DNA of 64,000 nt, from contig OZ020625.1 in assembly GCA_963971575.1 (NCBI GenBank), forward strand, positions 20,153,658 to 20,217,657, written 5' to 3'. A program made the position numbers and the translations under genes. Source of the DNA: Liopterus haemorrhoidalis. Taxonomy: Eukaryota; Arthropoda; Insecta; Coleoptera; Dytiscidae. The stretch's first letter is position 1. Each line of letters begins with the position of its first letter. The notes below the pieces were generated by a model. That model had not been told where the DNA came from. It made no database searches and saw nothing but the letters and a program-made list of their open reading frames with translations. Shown in pieces: positions 9,446 through 24,006 of this stretch.

Positions 9446-12400
9446 AGATAGAAAAAATATTTAAGAAGACAAGTTGTAGCTAGTAAAAATCTCTACATTT
9501 TTTTTATTTACGTCAACTCGCTAGGTATAATAACTCGAGACTTATTCAAATTAAACCAAATTTTATAACACCCTTGTCCGATTTTATCGTAAAGGGTTGA
9601 AGATAGAAAAAATATTTAAGTAAACAAGTTGTAGCTAGTAAAAATCTCTACATTTTTTTTATTTACGTCAACTCGCTAGGTATAATAACTCGAGACTTAT
9701 TCAAATTAAACCAAATTTTAAAACACCCTTGTCCGATTTTATCGTGAAGGGTTGAAGATAGAAAAAATACTTAAGTAGACAAGTTGTAGCTAGTAAAAAT
9801 CTCTACATTTTTTTTATTTACGTCAACTCGCTAGGTATAATAACTCGAGACTTATTCAAATTAAACCAAATTTTATAACACCCTTGTCCGATTTTATCGT
9901 AAAGGGTTGAAGATAGAAAAAATATTTAAGTAAACAAGTTGTAGCTAGTAAAAATCTCTACATTTTCTTTAGTTACGTCAACTCGCTAGGTATAATAATT
10001 CGAGACTTATTCAAATAAAACCAAATTTTAAAACACCCTTGGCCGATTTTATCGTGAAGGGTTGAAGATAGAAAAAATACTTAAGTAGACAAGTTGTAGC
10101 TAGTAAAAATCTCTACATTTTTTTTATTTACGTCAACTCGCCAGGTATAATAACTCGAGACTTATTCAAATTAAACCAAATTTTAAAACACCCTTGGCCG
10201 ATTTTATCGTGAAGGGTTGAAGATAGAAAAAATACTTAAGAAACAAATTGTAGCTAGTAAAAATCTCTACATTTTTTTTATTTACGTCAACTCGCCAGGT
10301 ATAATAACTCGAGACTTATTCAAATAAAACCAAATTTTAAAACACCCTTGTCCGATTTTATCGTGAAGGGTTGAAGATAGAAAAAATATTTAAGAAGACA
10401 AGTTGTAGCTAGTAAAAATCTCTACATTTTTTTTATTTACGTCAACTCGCTAGGTATAATAACTCGAGACTTATTCAAATTAAACCAAATTTTATAACAC
10501 CCTTGTCCGATTTTATCGTAAAGGGTTGAAGATAGAAAAAATATTTAAGTAAACAAGTTGTAGCTAGTAAAAATCTCTACATTTTCTTTAGTTACGTCAA
10601 CTCGCTAGGTATAATAATTCGAGACTTATTCAAATAAAACCAAATTTTAAAACACCCTTGGCCGATTTTATCGTGAAGGGTTGAAGATAGAAAAAATACT
10701 TAAGTAGACAAGTTGTAGCTAGTAAAAATCTCTACATTTTTTTTATTTACGTCAACTCGCCAGGTATAATAACTCGAGACTTATTCAAATTAAACCAAAT
10801 TTTAAAACACCCTTGGCCGATTTTATCGTGAAGGGTTGAAGATAGAAAAAATACTTATGTAGACAAGTTGTAGCTAGTAAAAATCTCTACATTTTTTTTA
10901 TTCACGTCAACTCGCCAGGTATAATAACTCGAGACTTATTTAAATAAAACCAAATTTTATAACACCCTTGTCCGATTTTATCGTGAAGGGTTGAAGATAG
11001 AAAAAATATTTAAGTAAACAAGTTGTAGCTAGTAAAAATCTCTACATTTTCTTTAGTTACGTCAACTCGCTAGGTATAATAACTCGAGACTTATTCAAAT
11101 AAAACCAAATTTTAAAACACACTTGGCCGATTTTATCGTGAAGGGTTGAAGATAGAAAAAATATTTAAGTAGACAAGTTGTAACTAGTAAAAATCTCTAC
11201 ATTTTCTTTTGTTACGTCAACTCGCTAGGTATAATAACTCGAGACTTATTCAAATAAAACCAAATTTTAAAACACCCTTGTCCGATTTTATCGTGAAGGG
11301 TTGAAGATAGAAAAAATACTTAAGTATACAAGTTGTAGCTAGTAAAAATCTCTACATTTTTTTTATTTACGTCAACTCGCCAGGTATAATAACTCGAGAC
11401 TTATTTAAATAAAACCAAATTTTATAACACCCTTGTCCGATTTTATCGTGAAGGGTTGAAGATAGAAAAAATATTTAAGAAGACAAGTTGTAGCTAGTAA
11501 AAATCTCTACATTTTTTTTATTTACGTCAACTCGCTAGGTATAATAACTCGAGACTTATTCAAATTAAACTAAATTTTATAACACCCTTGACTGATTTTA
11601 TCGTGAAGGGTTGAAGATAGAAAAAATACTTTAGTAGACAAGTTGTAGCTAGTAAAAATCTCTACATTTTTTTTATTTACGTCAACTCGCCAGGTATAAT
11701 AACTCGAGACTTATTTAAATAAAACCAAATTTTATAACACCCTTGTCCGATTTTATCGTGAAGGGTTGAAGATAGAAAAAATATTTAAAAAGACAAATTG
11801 TAGCTAGTAAAAATCTCTACATTTTTTTTATTTACGTCAACTCGCTAGGTATAATAACTCGAGACTTATTCAAATAAAACCAAATTTTATAACACCCTTG
11901 TCCGATTTTATCGTGAAGGGTTGAAGATAGAAAAAATATTTAATAAGACAAGTTGTAGCAAGTAAAAGTCTCTACATTTTTTTTAGTTACGTCAACTCGC
12001 TAGGTATAATAACTCGAGACTTATTTAAATAAAACCAAATTTTAAAACACCCTTGGCCGATTTTATCGTGAAGGGTTGAAGATAAAAAAAATACTTAAGA
12101 AGACAAGTTGTAGCTAGTAAAAATCTCTACATTTTTTTTATTTACGTCAACTCGCCAGGTATAATAACTCGAGACTTATTTAAATAAAACCAAATTTTAT
12201 AACACCCTTGTCCGATTTTATCGTGAAGGGTTGAAGATAGAAAAAATATTTAAGAAGACAAGTTGTAGCTAGTAAAAATCTCTACATTTTTTTTATTTAC
12301 GTCAACTCGCTAGGTATAATAACTCGAGACTTATTCAAATTAAACCAAATTTTATAACACCCTTGTCCGATTTTATCGTGAAGGGTTGAAGATAGAAAAA

Positions 12401-12544
12401 ATATTTAAATAGACAAGTTGTAGCTAGTAAAAATCTCTACATTGTTTTTATTTACGTCAACTCGCTAGGTATAATAACTCGAGACTTATTCAAATAAAAC
12501 CAAATTTTAAAACACCCTTGTCCGATTTTATCGTGAAGGGTTGA
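9446..12544. repeat. 20-mer higher-order repeat, copy 1
   Basis: Twenty monomers, 3,099 bp. It includes two runs of the CGTAAAGGG - AAGTAAAC - CTCGCCAG/TTGGCCG cassette, a 154-bp unit with AAGAAACAAATTG at 10221-10374, AACACACTTGG near 11117, a CTTTTGTTACG unit near 11210, AAGTATAC near 11326, TTGACTG near 11589, and a GCAAG unit. All recur 3,099 bp downstream. The last monomer reads AAATTTTAAAAC where the second copy reads AAATCTTAAAAC. Confidence 0.92.
10221..10374. repeat. 154-bp monomer with AAGAAACAAATTG
   Basis: Carries ACTTAAGAAACAAATTG in place of ACTTAAGTAGACAAGTTG, a 1-bp shortening with several linked changes. It resembles a fusion of the ACTTAAG class with the AAAGACAAATTG class. 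The only other copy is at 13320-13473, exactly one 20-mer (3,099 bp) downstream, so it arose before that duplication. Confidence 0.9.
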
Positions 12545-15500
12545 AGATAGAAAAAATATTTAAGAAGACAAGTTGTAGCTAGTAAAAATCTCTACATTTT
12601 TTTTATTTACGTCAACTCGCTAGGTATAATAACTCGAGACTTATTCAAATTAAACCAAATTTTATAACACCCTTGTCCGATTTTATCGTAAAGGGTTGAA
12701 GATAGAAAAAATATTTAAGTAAACAAGTTGTAGCTAGTAAAAATCTCTACATTTTTTTTATTTACGTCAACTCGCTAGGTATAATAACTCGAGACTTATT
12801 CAAATTAAACCAAATTTTAAAACACCCTTGTCCGATTTTATCGTGAAGGGTTGAAGATAGAAAAAATACTTAAGTAGACAAGTTGTAGCTAGTAAAAATC
12901 TCTACATTTTTTTTATTTACGTCAACTCGCTAGGTATAATAACTCGAGACTTATTCAAATTAAACCAAATTTTATAACACCCTTGTCCGATTTTATCGTA
13001 AAGGGTTGAAGATAGAAAAAATATTTAAGTAAACAAGTTGTAGCTAGTAAAAATCTCTACATTTTCTTTAGTTACGTCAACTCGCTAGGTATAATAATTC
13101 GAGACTTATTCAAATAAAACCAAATTTTAAAACACCCTTGGCCGATTTTATCGTGAAGGGTTGAAGATAGAAAAAATACTTAAGTAGACAAGTTGTAGCT
13201 AGTAAAAATCTCTACATTTTTTTTATTTACGTCAACTCGCCAGGTATAATAACTCGAGACTTATTCAAATTAAACCAAATTTTAAAACACCCTTGGCCGA
13301 TTTTATCGTGAAGGGTTGAAGATAGAAAAAATACTTAAGAAACAAATTGTAGCTAGTAAAAATCTCTACATTTTTTTTATTTACGTCAACTCGCCAGGTA
13401 TAATAACTCGAGACTTATTCAAATAAAACCAAATTTTAAAACACCCTTGTCCGATTTTATCGTGAAGGGTTGAAGATAGAAAAAATATTTAAGAAGACAA
13501 GTTGTAGCTAGTAAAAATCTCTACATTTTTTTTATTTACGTCAACTCGCTAGGTATAATAACTCGAGACTTATTCAAATTAAACCAAATTTTATAACACC
13601 CTTGTCCGATTTTATCGTAAAGGGTTGAAGATAGAAAAAATATTTAAGTAAACAAGTTGTAGCTAGTAAAAATCTCTACATTTTCTTTAGTTACGTCAAC
13701 TCGCTAGGTATAATAATTCGAGACTTATTCAAATAAAACCAAATTTTAAAACACCCTTGGCCGATTTTATCGTGAAGGGTTGAAGATAGAAAAAATACTT
13801 AAGTAGACAAGTTGTAGCTAGTAAAAATCTCTACATTTTTTTTATTTACGTCAACTCGCCAGGTATAATAACTCGAGACTTATTCAAATTAAACCAAATT
13901 TTAAAACACCCTTGGCCGATTTTATCGTGAAGGGTTGAAGATAGAAAAAATACTTATGTAGACAAGTTGTAGCTAGTAAAAATCTCTACATTTTTTTTAT
14001 TCACGTCAACTCGCCAGGTATAATAACTCGAGACTTATTTAAATAAAACCAAATTTTATAACACCCTTGTCCGATTTTATCGTGAAGGGTTGAAGATAGA
14101 AAAAATATTTAAGTAAACAAGTTGTAGCTAGTAAAAATCTCTACATTTTCTTTAGTTACGTCAACTCGCTAGGTATAATAACTCGAGACTTATTCAAATA
14201 AAACCAAATTTTAAAACACACTTGGCCGATTTTATCGTGAAGGGTTGAAGATAGAAAAAATATTTAAGTAGACAAGTTGTAACTAGTAAAAATCTCTACA
14301 TTTTCTTTTGTTACGTCAACTCGCTAGGTATAATAACTCGAGACTTATTCAAATAAAACCAAATTTTAAAACACCCTTGTCCGATTTTATCGTGAAGGGT
14401 TGAAGATAGAAAAAATACTTAAGTATACAAGTTGTAGCTAGTAAAAATCTCTACATTTTTTTTATTTACGTCAACTCGCCAGGTATAATAACTCGAGACT
14501 TATTTAAATAAAACCAAATTTTATAACACCCTTGTCCGATTTTATCGTGAAGGGTTGAAGATAGAAAAAATATTTAAGAAGACAAGTTGTAGCTAGTAAA
14601 AATCTCTACATTTTTTTTATTTACGTCAACTCGCTAGGTATAATAACTCGAGACTTATTCAAATTAAACTAAATTTTATAACACCCTTGACTGATTTTAT
14701 CGTGAAGGGTTGAAGATAGAAAAAATACTTTAGTAGACAAGTTGTAGCTAGTAAAAATCTCTACATTTTTTTTATTTACGTCAACTCGCCAGGTATAATA
14801 ACTCGAGACTTATTTAAATAAAACCAAATTTTATAACACCCTTGTCCGATTTTATCGTGAAGGGTTGAAGATAGAAAAAATATTTAAAAAGACAAATTGT
14901 AGCTAGTAAAAATCTCTACATTTTTTTTATTTACGTCAACTCGCTAGGTATAATAACTCGAGACTTATTCAAATAAAACCAAATTTTATAACACCCTTGT
15001 CCGATTTTATCGTGAAGGGTTGAAGATAGAAAAAATATTTAATAAGACAAGTTGTAGCAAGTAAAAGTCTCTACATTTTTTTTAGTTACGTCAACTCGCT
15101 AGGTATAATAACTCGAGACTTATTTAAATAAAACCAAATTTTAAAACACCCTTGGCCGATTTTATCGTGAAGGGTTGAAGATAAAAAAAATACTTAAGAA
15201 GACAAGTTGTAGCTAGTAAAAATCTCTACATTTTTTTTATTTACGTCAACTCGCCAGGTATAATAACTCGAGACTTATTTAAATAAAACCAAATTTTATA
15301 ACACCCTTGTCCGATTTTATCGTGAAGGGTTGAAGATAGAAAAAATATTTAAGAAGACAAGTTGTAGCTAGTAAAAATCTCTACATTTTTTTTATTTACG
15401 TCAACTCGCTAGGTATAATAACTCGAGACTTATTCAAATTAAACCAAATTTTATAACACCCTTGTCCGATTTTATCGTGAAGGGTTGAAGATAGAAAAAA

Positions 15501-15643
15501 TATTTAAATAGACAAGTTGTAGCTAGTAAAAATCTCTACATTGTTTTTATTTACGTCAACTCGCTAGGTATAATAACTCGAGACTTATTCAAATAAAACC
15601 AAATCTTAAAACACCCTTGTCCGATTTTATCGTGAAGGGTTGA
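12545..15643. repeat. 20-mer higher-order repeat, copy 2
   Basis: Same twenty monomers as 9446-12544 at a constant 3,099-bp offset (for example AAGAAACAAATTG 10221 to 13320, and ACTG 11591 to 14690). Differences are rare; the visible one is AAATCTTAAAAC in the final unit. After 15643 the order does not restart the 20-mer but passes to an AAAAAATTTTAAG unit of the 10-mer family. Confidence 0.92.
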
Positions 15644-15797
15644 AGATAGAAAAAATTTTAAGTAGACAAGTTGTAGCTAGTAAAAATCTCTACATTTTTT
15701 TTATTTATGTAAACTCGCTAGGTATAATAACTCGAGACTTATTCAAATAAAACCGAATTTTAAAACACCCTTGTCCGATTTTATCGTGAAGGGTCGA
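14869..15797. repeat. 6-mer duplication (929 bp), copy 1
   Basis: Six monomers: AAAAAGACAAATTG, AATAAGAC/GCAAG, AAGAAGAC/CTCGCCAG with GATAAAAAAAA, AAGAAGAC, ATTGTTTTT/AAATCTT, and AAAAAATTTTAAG/CCGAATTTT ending GGGTCGAAG. The same six follow at 15798-16726 with offset 929 (6 x 155 minus the 1-bp deletion). The unit straddles the end of the 20-mer at 15643, so this duplication happened after the 20-mer joined the 10-mer-type unit. Confidence 0.9.
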
Positions 15798-16726
15798 AGA
15801 TAGAAAAAATATTTAAAAAGACAAATTGTAGCTAGTAAAAATCTCTACATTTTTTTTATTTACGTCAACTCGCTAGGTATAATAACTCGAGACTTATTCA
15901 AATAAAACCAAATTTTATAACACCCTTGTCCGATTTTATCGTGAAGGGTTGAAGATAGAAAAAATATTTAATAAGACAAGTTGTAGCAAGTAAAAGTCTC
16001 TACATTTTTTTTAGTTACGTCAACTCGCTAGGTATAATAACTCGAGACTTATTTAAATAAAACCAAATTTTAAAACACCCTTGGCCGATTTTATCGTGAA
16101 GGGTTGAAGATAAAAAAAATACTTAATAAGACAAGTTGTAGCTAGTAAAAATCTCTACATTTTTTTTATTTACGTCAACTCGCCAGGTATAATAACTCGA
16201 GACTTATTTAAATAAAACCAAATTTTATAACACCCTTGTCCGATTTTATCGTGAAGGGTTGAAGATAGAAAAAATATTTAAGAAGACAAGTTGTAGCTAG
16301 TAAAAATCTCTACATTTTTTTTATTTACGTCAACTCGCTAGGTATAATAACTCGAGACTTATTCAAATTAAACCAAATTTTATAACACCCTTGTCCGATT
16401 TTATCGTGAAGGGTTGAAGATAGAAAAAATATTTAAATAGACAAGTTGTAGCTAGTAAAAATCTCTACATTGTTTTTATTTACGTCAACTCGCTAGGTAT
16501 AATAACTCGAGACTTATTCAAATAAAACCAAATCTTAAAACACCCTTGTCCGATTTTATCGTGAAGGGTTGAAGATAGAAAAAATTTTAAGTAGACAAGT
16601 TGTAGCTAGTAAAAATCTCTACATTTTTTTTATTTATGTAAACTCGCTAGGTATAATAACTCGAGACTTATTCAAATAAAACCGAATTTTAAAACACCCT
16701 TGTCCGATTTTATCGTGAAGGGTCGA
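15798..16726. repeat. 6-mer duplication (929 bp), copy 2
   Basis: Repeats 14869-15797 with rare differences, such as ACTTAATAAGAC here against ACTTAAGAAGAC. The following monomer at 16727 has CTCGAAAC, the 10-mer version, whereas the start of this copy has CTCGAGAC, so the array returns to 10-mer-like order after this copy. Confidence 0.9.
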
Positions 16727-19205
16727 AGATAGAAAAAATATTTAAAAAGACAAATTGTAGCTAGTAAAAATCTCTACATTTTTTTTATTTACGTCAACTC
16801 GCTAGGTATAATAACTCGAAACTTATTCAAATAAAACCAAATTTTATAACACCCTTGTCCGATTTTATCGTGAAGGGTTGAAGATAGAAAAAATATTTAT
16901 GTAGACAAGTTGTAGCTAGTAAAAATCTCTACATTTTTTTTAGTTACGTCAACTCGCTAGGTATAATAACTCGAGACTTATTCAAATTAAACCAAATTTT
17001 ATAACACCCTTGTCCGATTTTATCGTGAAGGGTTGAAGATAGAAAAAATACTTAAGTAGACAAGTTGTAGCTAGTAAAAATCTCTACATTTTTTTTATTT
17101 ACGTCAACTCGCTAGGTATAATAACTCGAGACTTATTCAAATAAAACCAAATTTTATAACACCCTTGTCCGATTTTATCGTGAAGGGTTGAAGATAGAAA
17201 AAATATTTAAGTAGACAAGTTGTAGCTAGTAAAAATCTCTACATTTTCTTTAGTTACGTCAACTCGCTAGGTATAATAACTCGAGACTTATTCAAATAAA
17301 ACCAAATTTTAAAACACCCTTGGCCGATTTTATCGTGAAGGGTTGAAGATAAAGAAATATTTAAGTAGACAAGTTGTAGCTAGTAAAAATCTCTACATTT
17401 TCTTTAGTTACGTCAACTCGCTAGGTATAATAACTCGAGACTTATTCAAATAAAACCAAATTTTAAAACACCCTTGTCCGATTTTATCGTGAAGGGTTGA
17501 AGATAGAAAAAATACTTAAGTAGACAAGTTGTAGCTAGTAAAAATCTCTACATTTTTTTTATTTACGTCAACTCGCCAGGTATAATAACTCGAGACTTAT
17601 TTAAATAAAACCAAATTTTATAACACCCTTGTCCGATTTTATCGTGAAGGGTTGAAGATAGAAAAAATATTTAAGAAGACAAGTTGTAGCTAGTAAAAAT
17701 CTCTACATTTTTTTTATTTACGTCAACTCGCCAGGTATAATAACTCGAGACTTATTTAAATAAAACCAAATTTTATAACACCCTTGTCCGATTTTATCGT
17801 GAAGGGTTGAAGATAGAAAAAATACTTAAGTAGACAAGTTGTAGCTAGTAAAAATCTCTACATTTTCTTTAGTTACGTCAACTCGCTAGGTATAATAACT
17901 CGAGACTTATTCAAATAAAACCAAATTTTAAAACACCCTTGGCCGATTTTATCGTGAAGGGTTGAAGATAGAAAAAATACTTTAGTAGACAAGTTGTAGC
18001 TAGTAAAAATCTCTACATTTTCTTTAGTTACGTCAACTCGCTAGGTATAATAACTCGAGACTTATTTAAATAAAACCAAATTTTATAACACCCTTGTCCG
18101 ATTTTATCGTGAAAGGTTGAAGATAGAAAAAATATTTAATAAGACAAGTTGTAGCAAGTAAAAGTCTCTACATTTTTTTTAGTTACGTCAACTCGCTAGG
18201 TATAATAACTCGAGACTTATTCAAATAAAACCAAATTTTATAACACCCTTGTCCGATTTTATCGTGAAGGGTTGAAGATAGAAAAAATATTTAATCAGAC
18301 AAGTTGTAGCAAGTAAAAGTCTCTACATTTTTTTTAGTTACGTCAACTCGCCAGGTATAATAACTCGAGACTTATTTAAATAAAACCAAATTTTATAACA
18401 CCCTTGTCCGATTTTATCGTGAAGGGTTGAAGATAGAAAAAATACTTAAGTAGACAAGTTGTAGCTAGTAAAAATCTCTACATTTTTTTTATTTACGTCA
18501 ACTCGCTAGGTATAATAACTCGAGACTTATTCAAATAAAACCAAATTTTAAAACACCCTTGTCCGATTTTATCGTGAAGGGTTGAAGATAGAAAAAATAC
18601 TTAAGTAGACAAGTTGTAGCTAGTAAAAATCTCTACATTTTCTTTAGTTACGTCAACTCGCTAGGTATAATAACTCGAGACTTATTCAAATAAAACCAAA
18701 TTTTAAAACACCCTTGTCCGATTTTATCGTGAAGGGTTGAAGATAGAAAAAATACTTAAGTAGACAAGTTGTAGCTAGTAAAAATCTCTATATTTTTTTT
18801 ATTTACGTCAACTCGCTAGGTATAATAACTCGAGACTTATTCAAATTAAACCAAATTTTAAAACACCCTTGTCCGATTTTATCGTGAAGGGTTGAAGATA
18901 GAAAAAATACTTAAGTAGACAAGTTGTAGCTAGTAAAAATCTCTACATTTTTTTTATTTACGTCAACTCGCCAGGTATAATAACTCGAGACTTATTCAAA
19001 TTAAACCAAATTTTAAAACACCCTTGGCCGATTTTATCGTGAAGGGTAGAAGATAGAAAAAATACTTAAGTAGACAAGTTGTAGCTAGTAAAAATCTCTA
19101 CATTTTTTTTATTTACGTCAACTCGCCAGGTATAATAACTCGAGACTTATTCAAATAAAACCAAATTTTAAAACACCCTTGTCCGATTTTATCGTGAAGG
19201 GTTGA
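16727..19205. repeat. Mosaic block of 16 monomers
   Basis: Sixteen monomers (2,479 bp). The first three continue the 10-mer order (CTCGAAAC, TTTATGTAGAC, plain). After that, CTTTAGTTAC, CTCGCCAG and GCAAG classes alternate without a clear repeat period. Private marks are the 1-bp shortened start AGATAAAGAAATATT near 17349, GAAAGGTTGAAG near 18112 (a hairpin stem change) and GGGTAGAAG near 19046. No period longer than one monomer is evident inside it. Confidence 0.75.
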
Positions 19206-21683
19206 AGATAGAAAAAATATTTAAGAAGACAAGTTGTAGCTAGTAAAAATCTCTACATTTTTTTTATTTACGTCAACTCGCTAGGTATAATAACTCGAGA
19301 CTTATTCAAATTAAACCAAATTTTATAACACCCTTGTCCGATTTTATCGTAAAGGGTTGAAGATAGAAAAAATATTTAAGTAAACAAGTTGTAGCTAGTA
19401 AAAATCTCTACATTTTCTTTAGTTACGTCAACTCGCTAGGTATAATAATTCGAGACTTATTCAAATAAAACCAAATTTTAAAACACCCTTGGCCGATTTT
19501 ATCGTGAAGGGTTGAAGATAGAAAAAATACTTAAGTAGACAAGTTGTAGCTAGTAAAAATCTCTACATTTTTTTTATTTACGTCAACTCGCCAGGTATAA
19601 TAACTCGAGACTTATTCAAATTAAACCAAATTTTAAAACACCCTTGGCCGATTTTATCGTGAAGGGTTGAAGATAGAAAAAATACTTAGGTAGACAAGTT
19701 GTAGCTAGTAAAAATCTCTACATTTTTTTTTTACGTCAACTCGCCAGGTATAATAACTCGAGACTTATTTAAATAAAACCAAATTTTATAACACCCTTGT
19801 CCGATTTTATCGTGAAGGGTTGAAGATAGAAAAAATATTTAAGTAAACAAGTTGTAGCTAGTAAAAATCTCTACATTTTCTTTAGTTACGTCAACTCGCT
19901 AGGTATAATAACTCGAGACTTATTCAAATAAAACCAAATTTTAAAACACCCTTGTCCGAATTTATCGTGAAGGGTTGAAGATAGAAAAAATACTTAAGTA
20001 GACAAGTTGTAGCAAGTAAAAGTCTCTACATTTTTTTTAGTTACGTCAACTCGCCAGGTATAATAACTCGAGACTTATTTAAATAAAACCAAATTTTATA
20101 ACACCCTTGTCCGATTTTATCGTGAAGGGTTGAAGATAGAAAAAATACTTAAGTAGACAAGTTGTAGCTAGTAAAAATCTTTACATTTTTTTTATTTACG
20201 TCAACTCGCCAGGTATAATAACTCGAGACTTATTTAAATAAAACCAAATTTTATAACACCCTTGTCCGATTTTATCGTGAAGGGTTGAAGATAGAAAAAA
20301 TACTTAAGAAGACAAGTTGTAGCTAGTAAAAATCTCTACATTTTTTTTATTTACGTCAACTCGCCAGGTATAATAACTCGAGACTTATTTAAATAAAACC
20401 AAATTTTATAACACCCTTGTCCGATTTTATCGTGAAGGGTTGAAGATAGAAAAAATACTTAAGTAGACAAGTTGTAGCTAGTAAAAATCTCTATATTTTT
20501 TTTATTTACGTCAACTCGCTAGGTATAATAACTCGAGACTTATTCAAATAAAACCAAATTTTAAAACACCCTTGTCCGAATTTATCGTGAAGGGTTGAAG
20601 ATAGAAAAAATACTTAAGTAGACAAGTTGTAACTAGTAAAAATCTCTACATTTTCTTTAGTTACGTCAACTCGCTAGGTATAATAACTCGAGACTTATTC
20701 AAATAAAACCAAATTTTAAAACACCCTTGGCCGATTTTATCGTGAAGGGTTGAAGATAGAAAAAATATTTAAGTAGACAAGTTGTAACTAGTAAAAATCT
20801 CTACATTTTCTTTAGTTACGTCAACTCGCTAGGTATAATAACTCGAGACTTATTCAAATAAAACCAAATTTTAAAACACCCTTGTCCGATTTTATCGTGA
20901 AGGGTTGAAGATAGAAAAAATACTTAAGTAGACAAGTTGTAGCTAGTAAAAATCTCTATATTTTTTCTATTTACGTCAACTCGCTAGGTATAATAACTCG
21001 AGACTTATTCAAATTAAACCAAATTTTAAAACACCCTTGTCCGATTTTATCGTGAAGGGTTGAAGATAGAAAAAATACTTAAGTAGACAAGTTGTAGCTA
21101 GTAAAAATCTCTACATTTTTTTTATTTACGTCAACTCGCTAGGTATAATAACTCGAGACTTATTCAAATTAAACCAAATTTTATAACACCCTTGTCCGAT
21201 TTTATCGTAAAGGGTTGAAGATAGAAAAAATATTTAAGTAAACAAGTTGTAGCTAGTAAAAATCTCTACATTTTCTTTAGTTACGTCAACTCGCTAGGTA
21301 TAATAATTCGAGACTTATTCAAATAAAACCAAATTTTAAAACACCCTTGGCCGATTTTATCGTGAAGGGTTGAAGATAGAAAAAATACTTAAGTAGACAA
21401 GTTGTAGCTAGTAAAAATCTCTACATTTTTTTTATTTACGTCAACTCGCCAGGTATAATAACTCGAGACTTATTCAAATTAAACCAAATTTTAAAACACC
21501 CTTGGCCGATTTTATCGTGAAGGGTTGAAGATAGAAAAAATATTTAATAAGACAAGTTGTAGCAAGTAAAAGTCTCTACTTTTTTTTTAGTTACGTCAAC
21601 TCGCTAGGTATAATAACTCGAGACTTATTCAAATAAAACCAAATTTTAAAACACCCTTGTCCGATTTTATCGTGAAGGGTTGA
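19206..21683. repeat. 16-mer higher-order repeat, copy 1 (2,478 bp)
   Basis: Sixteen monomers starting with the AAGAAGAC/CGTAAAGGG unit, then AAGTAAAC/AATTCG, CTCGCCAG/TTGGCCG, TTAGGTAGAC with a shortened T10 tract running into ACG, a CCGAATTT unit, a GCAAG/CTCGCCAG unit, an ATCTTTAC unit, AAGAAGAC and CTCTATAT. Units 10-13 differ from the later copies (two GTAACTAG units, a CTCTATATTTTTTCTATTT unit and an extra CGTAAAGGG unit). It ends with the GCAAG unit that has TCTACTTTTTTTTTAG. Confidence 0.87.
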
Positions 21684-24006
21684 AGATAGAAAAAATATTT
21701 AAGAAGACAAGTTGTAGCTAGTAAAAATCTCTACATTTTTTTTATTTACGTCAACTCGCTAGGTATAATAACTCGAGACTTATTCAAATTAAACCAAATT
21801 TTATAACACCCTTGTCCGATTTTATCGTAAAGGGTTGAAGATAGAAAAAATATTTAAGTAAACAAGTTGTAGCTAGTAAAAATCTCTACATTTTCTTTAG
21901 TTACGTCAACTCGCTAGGTATAATAATTCGAGACTTATTCAAATAAAACCAAATTTTAAAACACCCTTGGCCGATTTTATCGTGAAGGGTTGAAGATAGA
22001 AAAAATACTTAAGTAGACAAGTTGTAGCTAGTAAAAATCTCTACATTTTTTTTATTTACGTCAACTCGCCAGGTATAATAACTCGAGACTTATTCAAATT
22101 AAACCAAATTTTAAAACACCCTTGGCCGATTTTATCGTGAAGGGTTGAAGATAGAAAAAATACTTAGGTAGACAAGTTGTAGCTAGTAAAAATCTCTACA
22201 TTTTTTTTTTACGTCAACTCGCCAGGTATAATAACTCGAGACTTATTTAAATAAAACCAAATTTTATAACACCCTTGTCCGATTTTATCGTGAAGGGTTG
22301 AAGATAGAAAAAATATTTAAGTAAACAAGTTGTAGCTAGTAAAAATCTCTACATTTTCTTTAGTTACGTCAACTCGCTAGGTATAATAACTCGAGACTTA
22401 TTCAAATAAAACCAAATTTTAAAACACCCTTGTCCGAATTTATCGTGAAGGGTTGAAGATAGAAAAAATACTTAAGTAGACAAGTTGTAGCAAGTAAAAG
22501 TCTCTACATTTTTTTTAGTTACGTCAACTCGCCAGGTATAATAACTCGAGACTTATTTAAATAAAACCAAATTTTATAACACCCTTGTCCGATTTTATCG
22601 TGAAGGGTTGAAGATAGAAAAAATACTTAAGTAGACAAGTTGTAGCTAGTAAAAATCTTTACATTTTTTTTATTTACGTCAACTCGCCAGGTATAATAAC
22701 TCGAGACTTATTTAAATAAAACCAAATTTTATAACACCCTTGTCCGATTTTATCGTGAAGGGTTGAAGATAGAAAAAATACTTAAGAAGACAAGTTGTAG
22801 CTAGTAAAAATCTCTACATTTTTTTTATTTACGTCAACTCGCCAGGTATAATAACTCGAGACTTATTTAAATAAAACCAAATTTTATAACACCCTTGTCC
22901 GATTTTATCGTGAAGGGTTGAAGATAGAAAAAATACTTAAGTAGACAAGTTGTAGCTAGTAAAAATCTCTATATTTTTTTTATTTACGTCAACTCGCTAG
23001 GTATAATAACTCGAGACTTATTCAAATAAAACCAAATTTTAAAACACCCTTGTCCGAATTTATCGTGAAGGGTTGAAGATAGAAAAAATACTTAAGTAGA
23101 CAAGTTGTAGCTAGTAAAAATCTCTACATTTTCTTTAGTTACGTCAACTCGCTAGGTATAATAACTCGAGACTTATTCAAATAAAACCCAATTTTATAAC
23201 ACCCTTGTCCGATTTTATCGTGAAGGGTTGAAGATAGAAAAAATATTTAATAAGACAAGTTGTAGCAAGTAAAAATCTCTACATTTTCTTTAGTTACGTC
23301 AACTCGCTAGGTATAATAACTCGAGACTTATTCAAATAAAACCAAATTTTAAAACACCCTTGGCCGATTTTATCGTGAAGGGTTGAAGATAGAAAAAATA
23401 TTTAAGTAGACAAGTTGTAGCTAGTAAAAATCTCTACATTTTCTTTAGTTACGTCAACTCGCTAGGTATAATAACTCGAGACTTATTCAAATAAAACCAA
23501 ATTTTAAAACACCCTTGGCCGATTTTATCGTGAAGGGTTGAAGATAGAAAAAATATTTAAGTAGACAAGTTGTAGCTAGTAAAAATCTCTACATTTTCTT
23601 TAGTTACGTCAACTCGCTAGGTATAATAACTCGAGACTTATTCAAATAAAACCAAATTTTAAAACACCCTTGGCCGATTTTATCGTGAAGGGTTGAAGAT
23701 AGAAAAAATACTTAAGTAGACAAGTTGTAGCTAGTAAAAATCTCTACATTTTTTTTATTTACGTCAACTCGCCAGGTATAATAACTCGAGACTTATTCAA
23801 ATTAAACCAAATTTTAAAACACCCTTGGCCGATTTTATCGTGAAGGGTTGAAAATAGAAAAAATATTTAATAAGACAAGTTGTAGCAAGTAAAAGTCTCT
23901 ACTTTTTTTTTAGTTACGTCAACTCGCTAGGTATAATAACTCGAGACTTATTCAAATAAAACCAAATTTTAAAACACCCTTGTCCGATTTTATCGTGAAG
24001 GGTTGA
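21684..24006. repeat. 15-mer higher-order repeat, copy 2 (2,323 bp)
   Basis: Begins exactly 2,478 bp after copy 1 and matches its first nine monomers and its last. The middle has one fewer monomer and carries AAACCCAATTTT, a GCAAG unit with AAAAATC, and two consecutive CTTTAGTTAC/TTGGCCG units. The 155-bp length difference is exactly one monomer. A private GAAAATAG occurs near 23851. Confidence 0.88.
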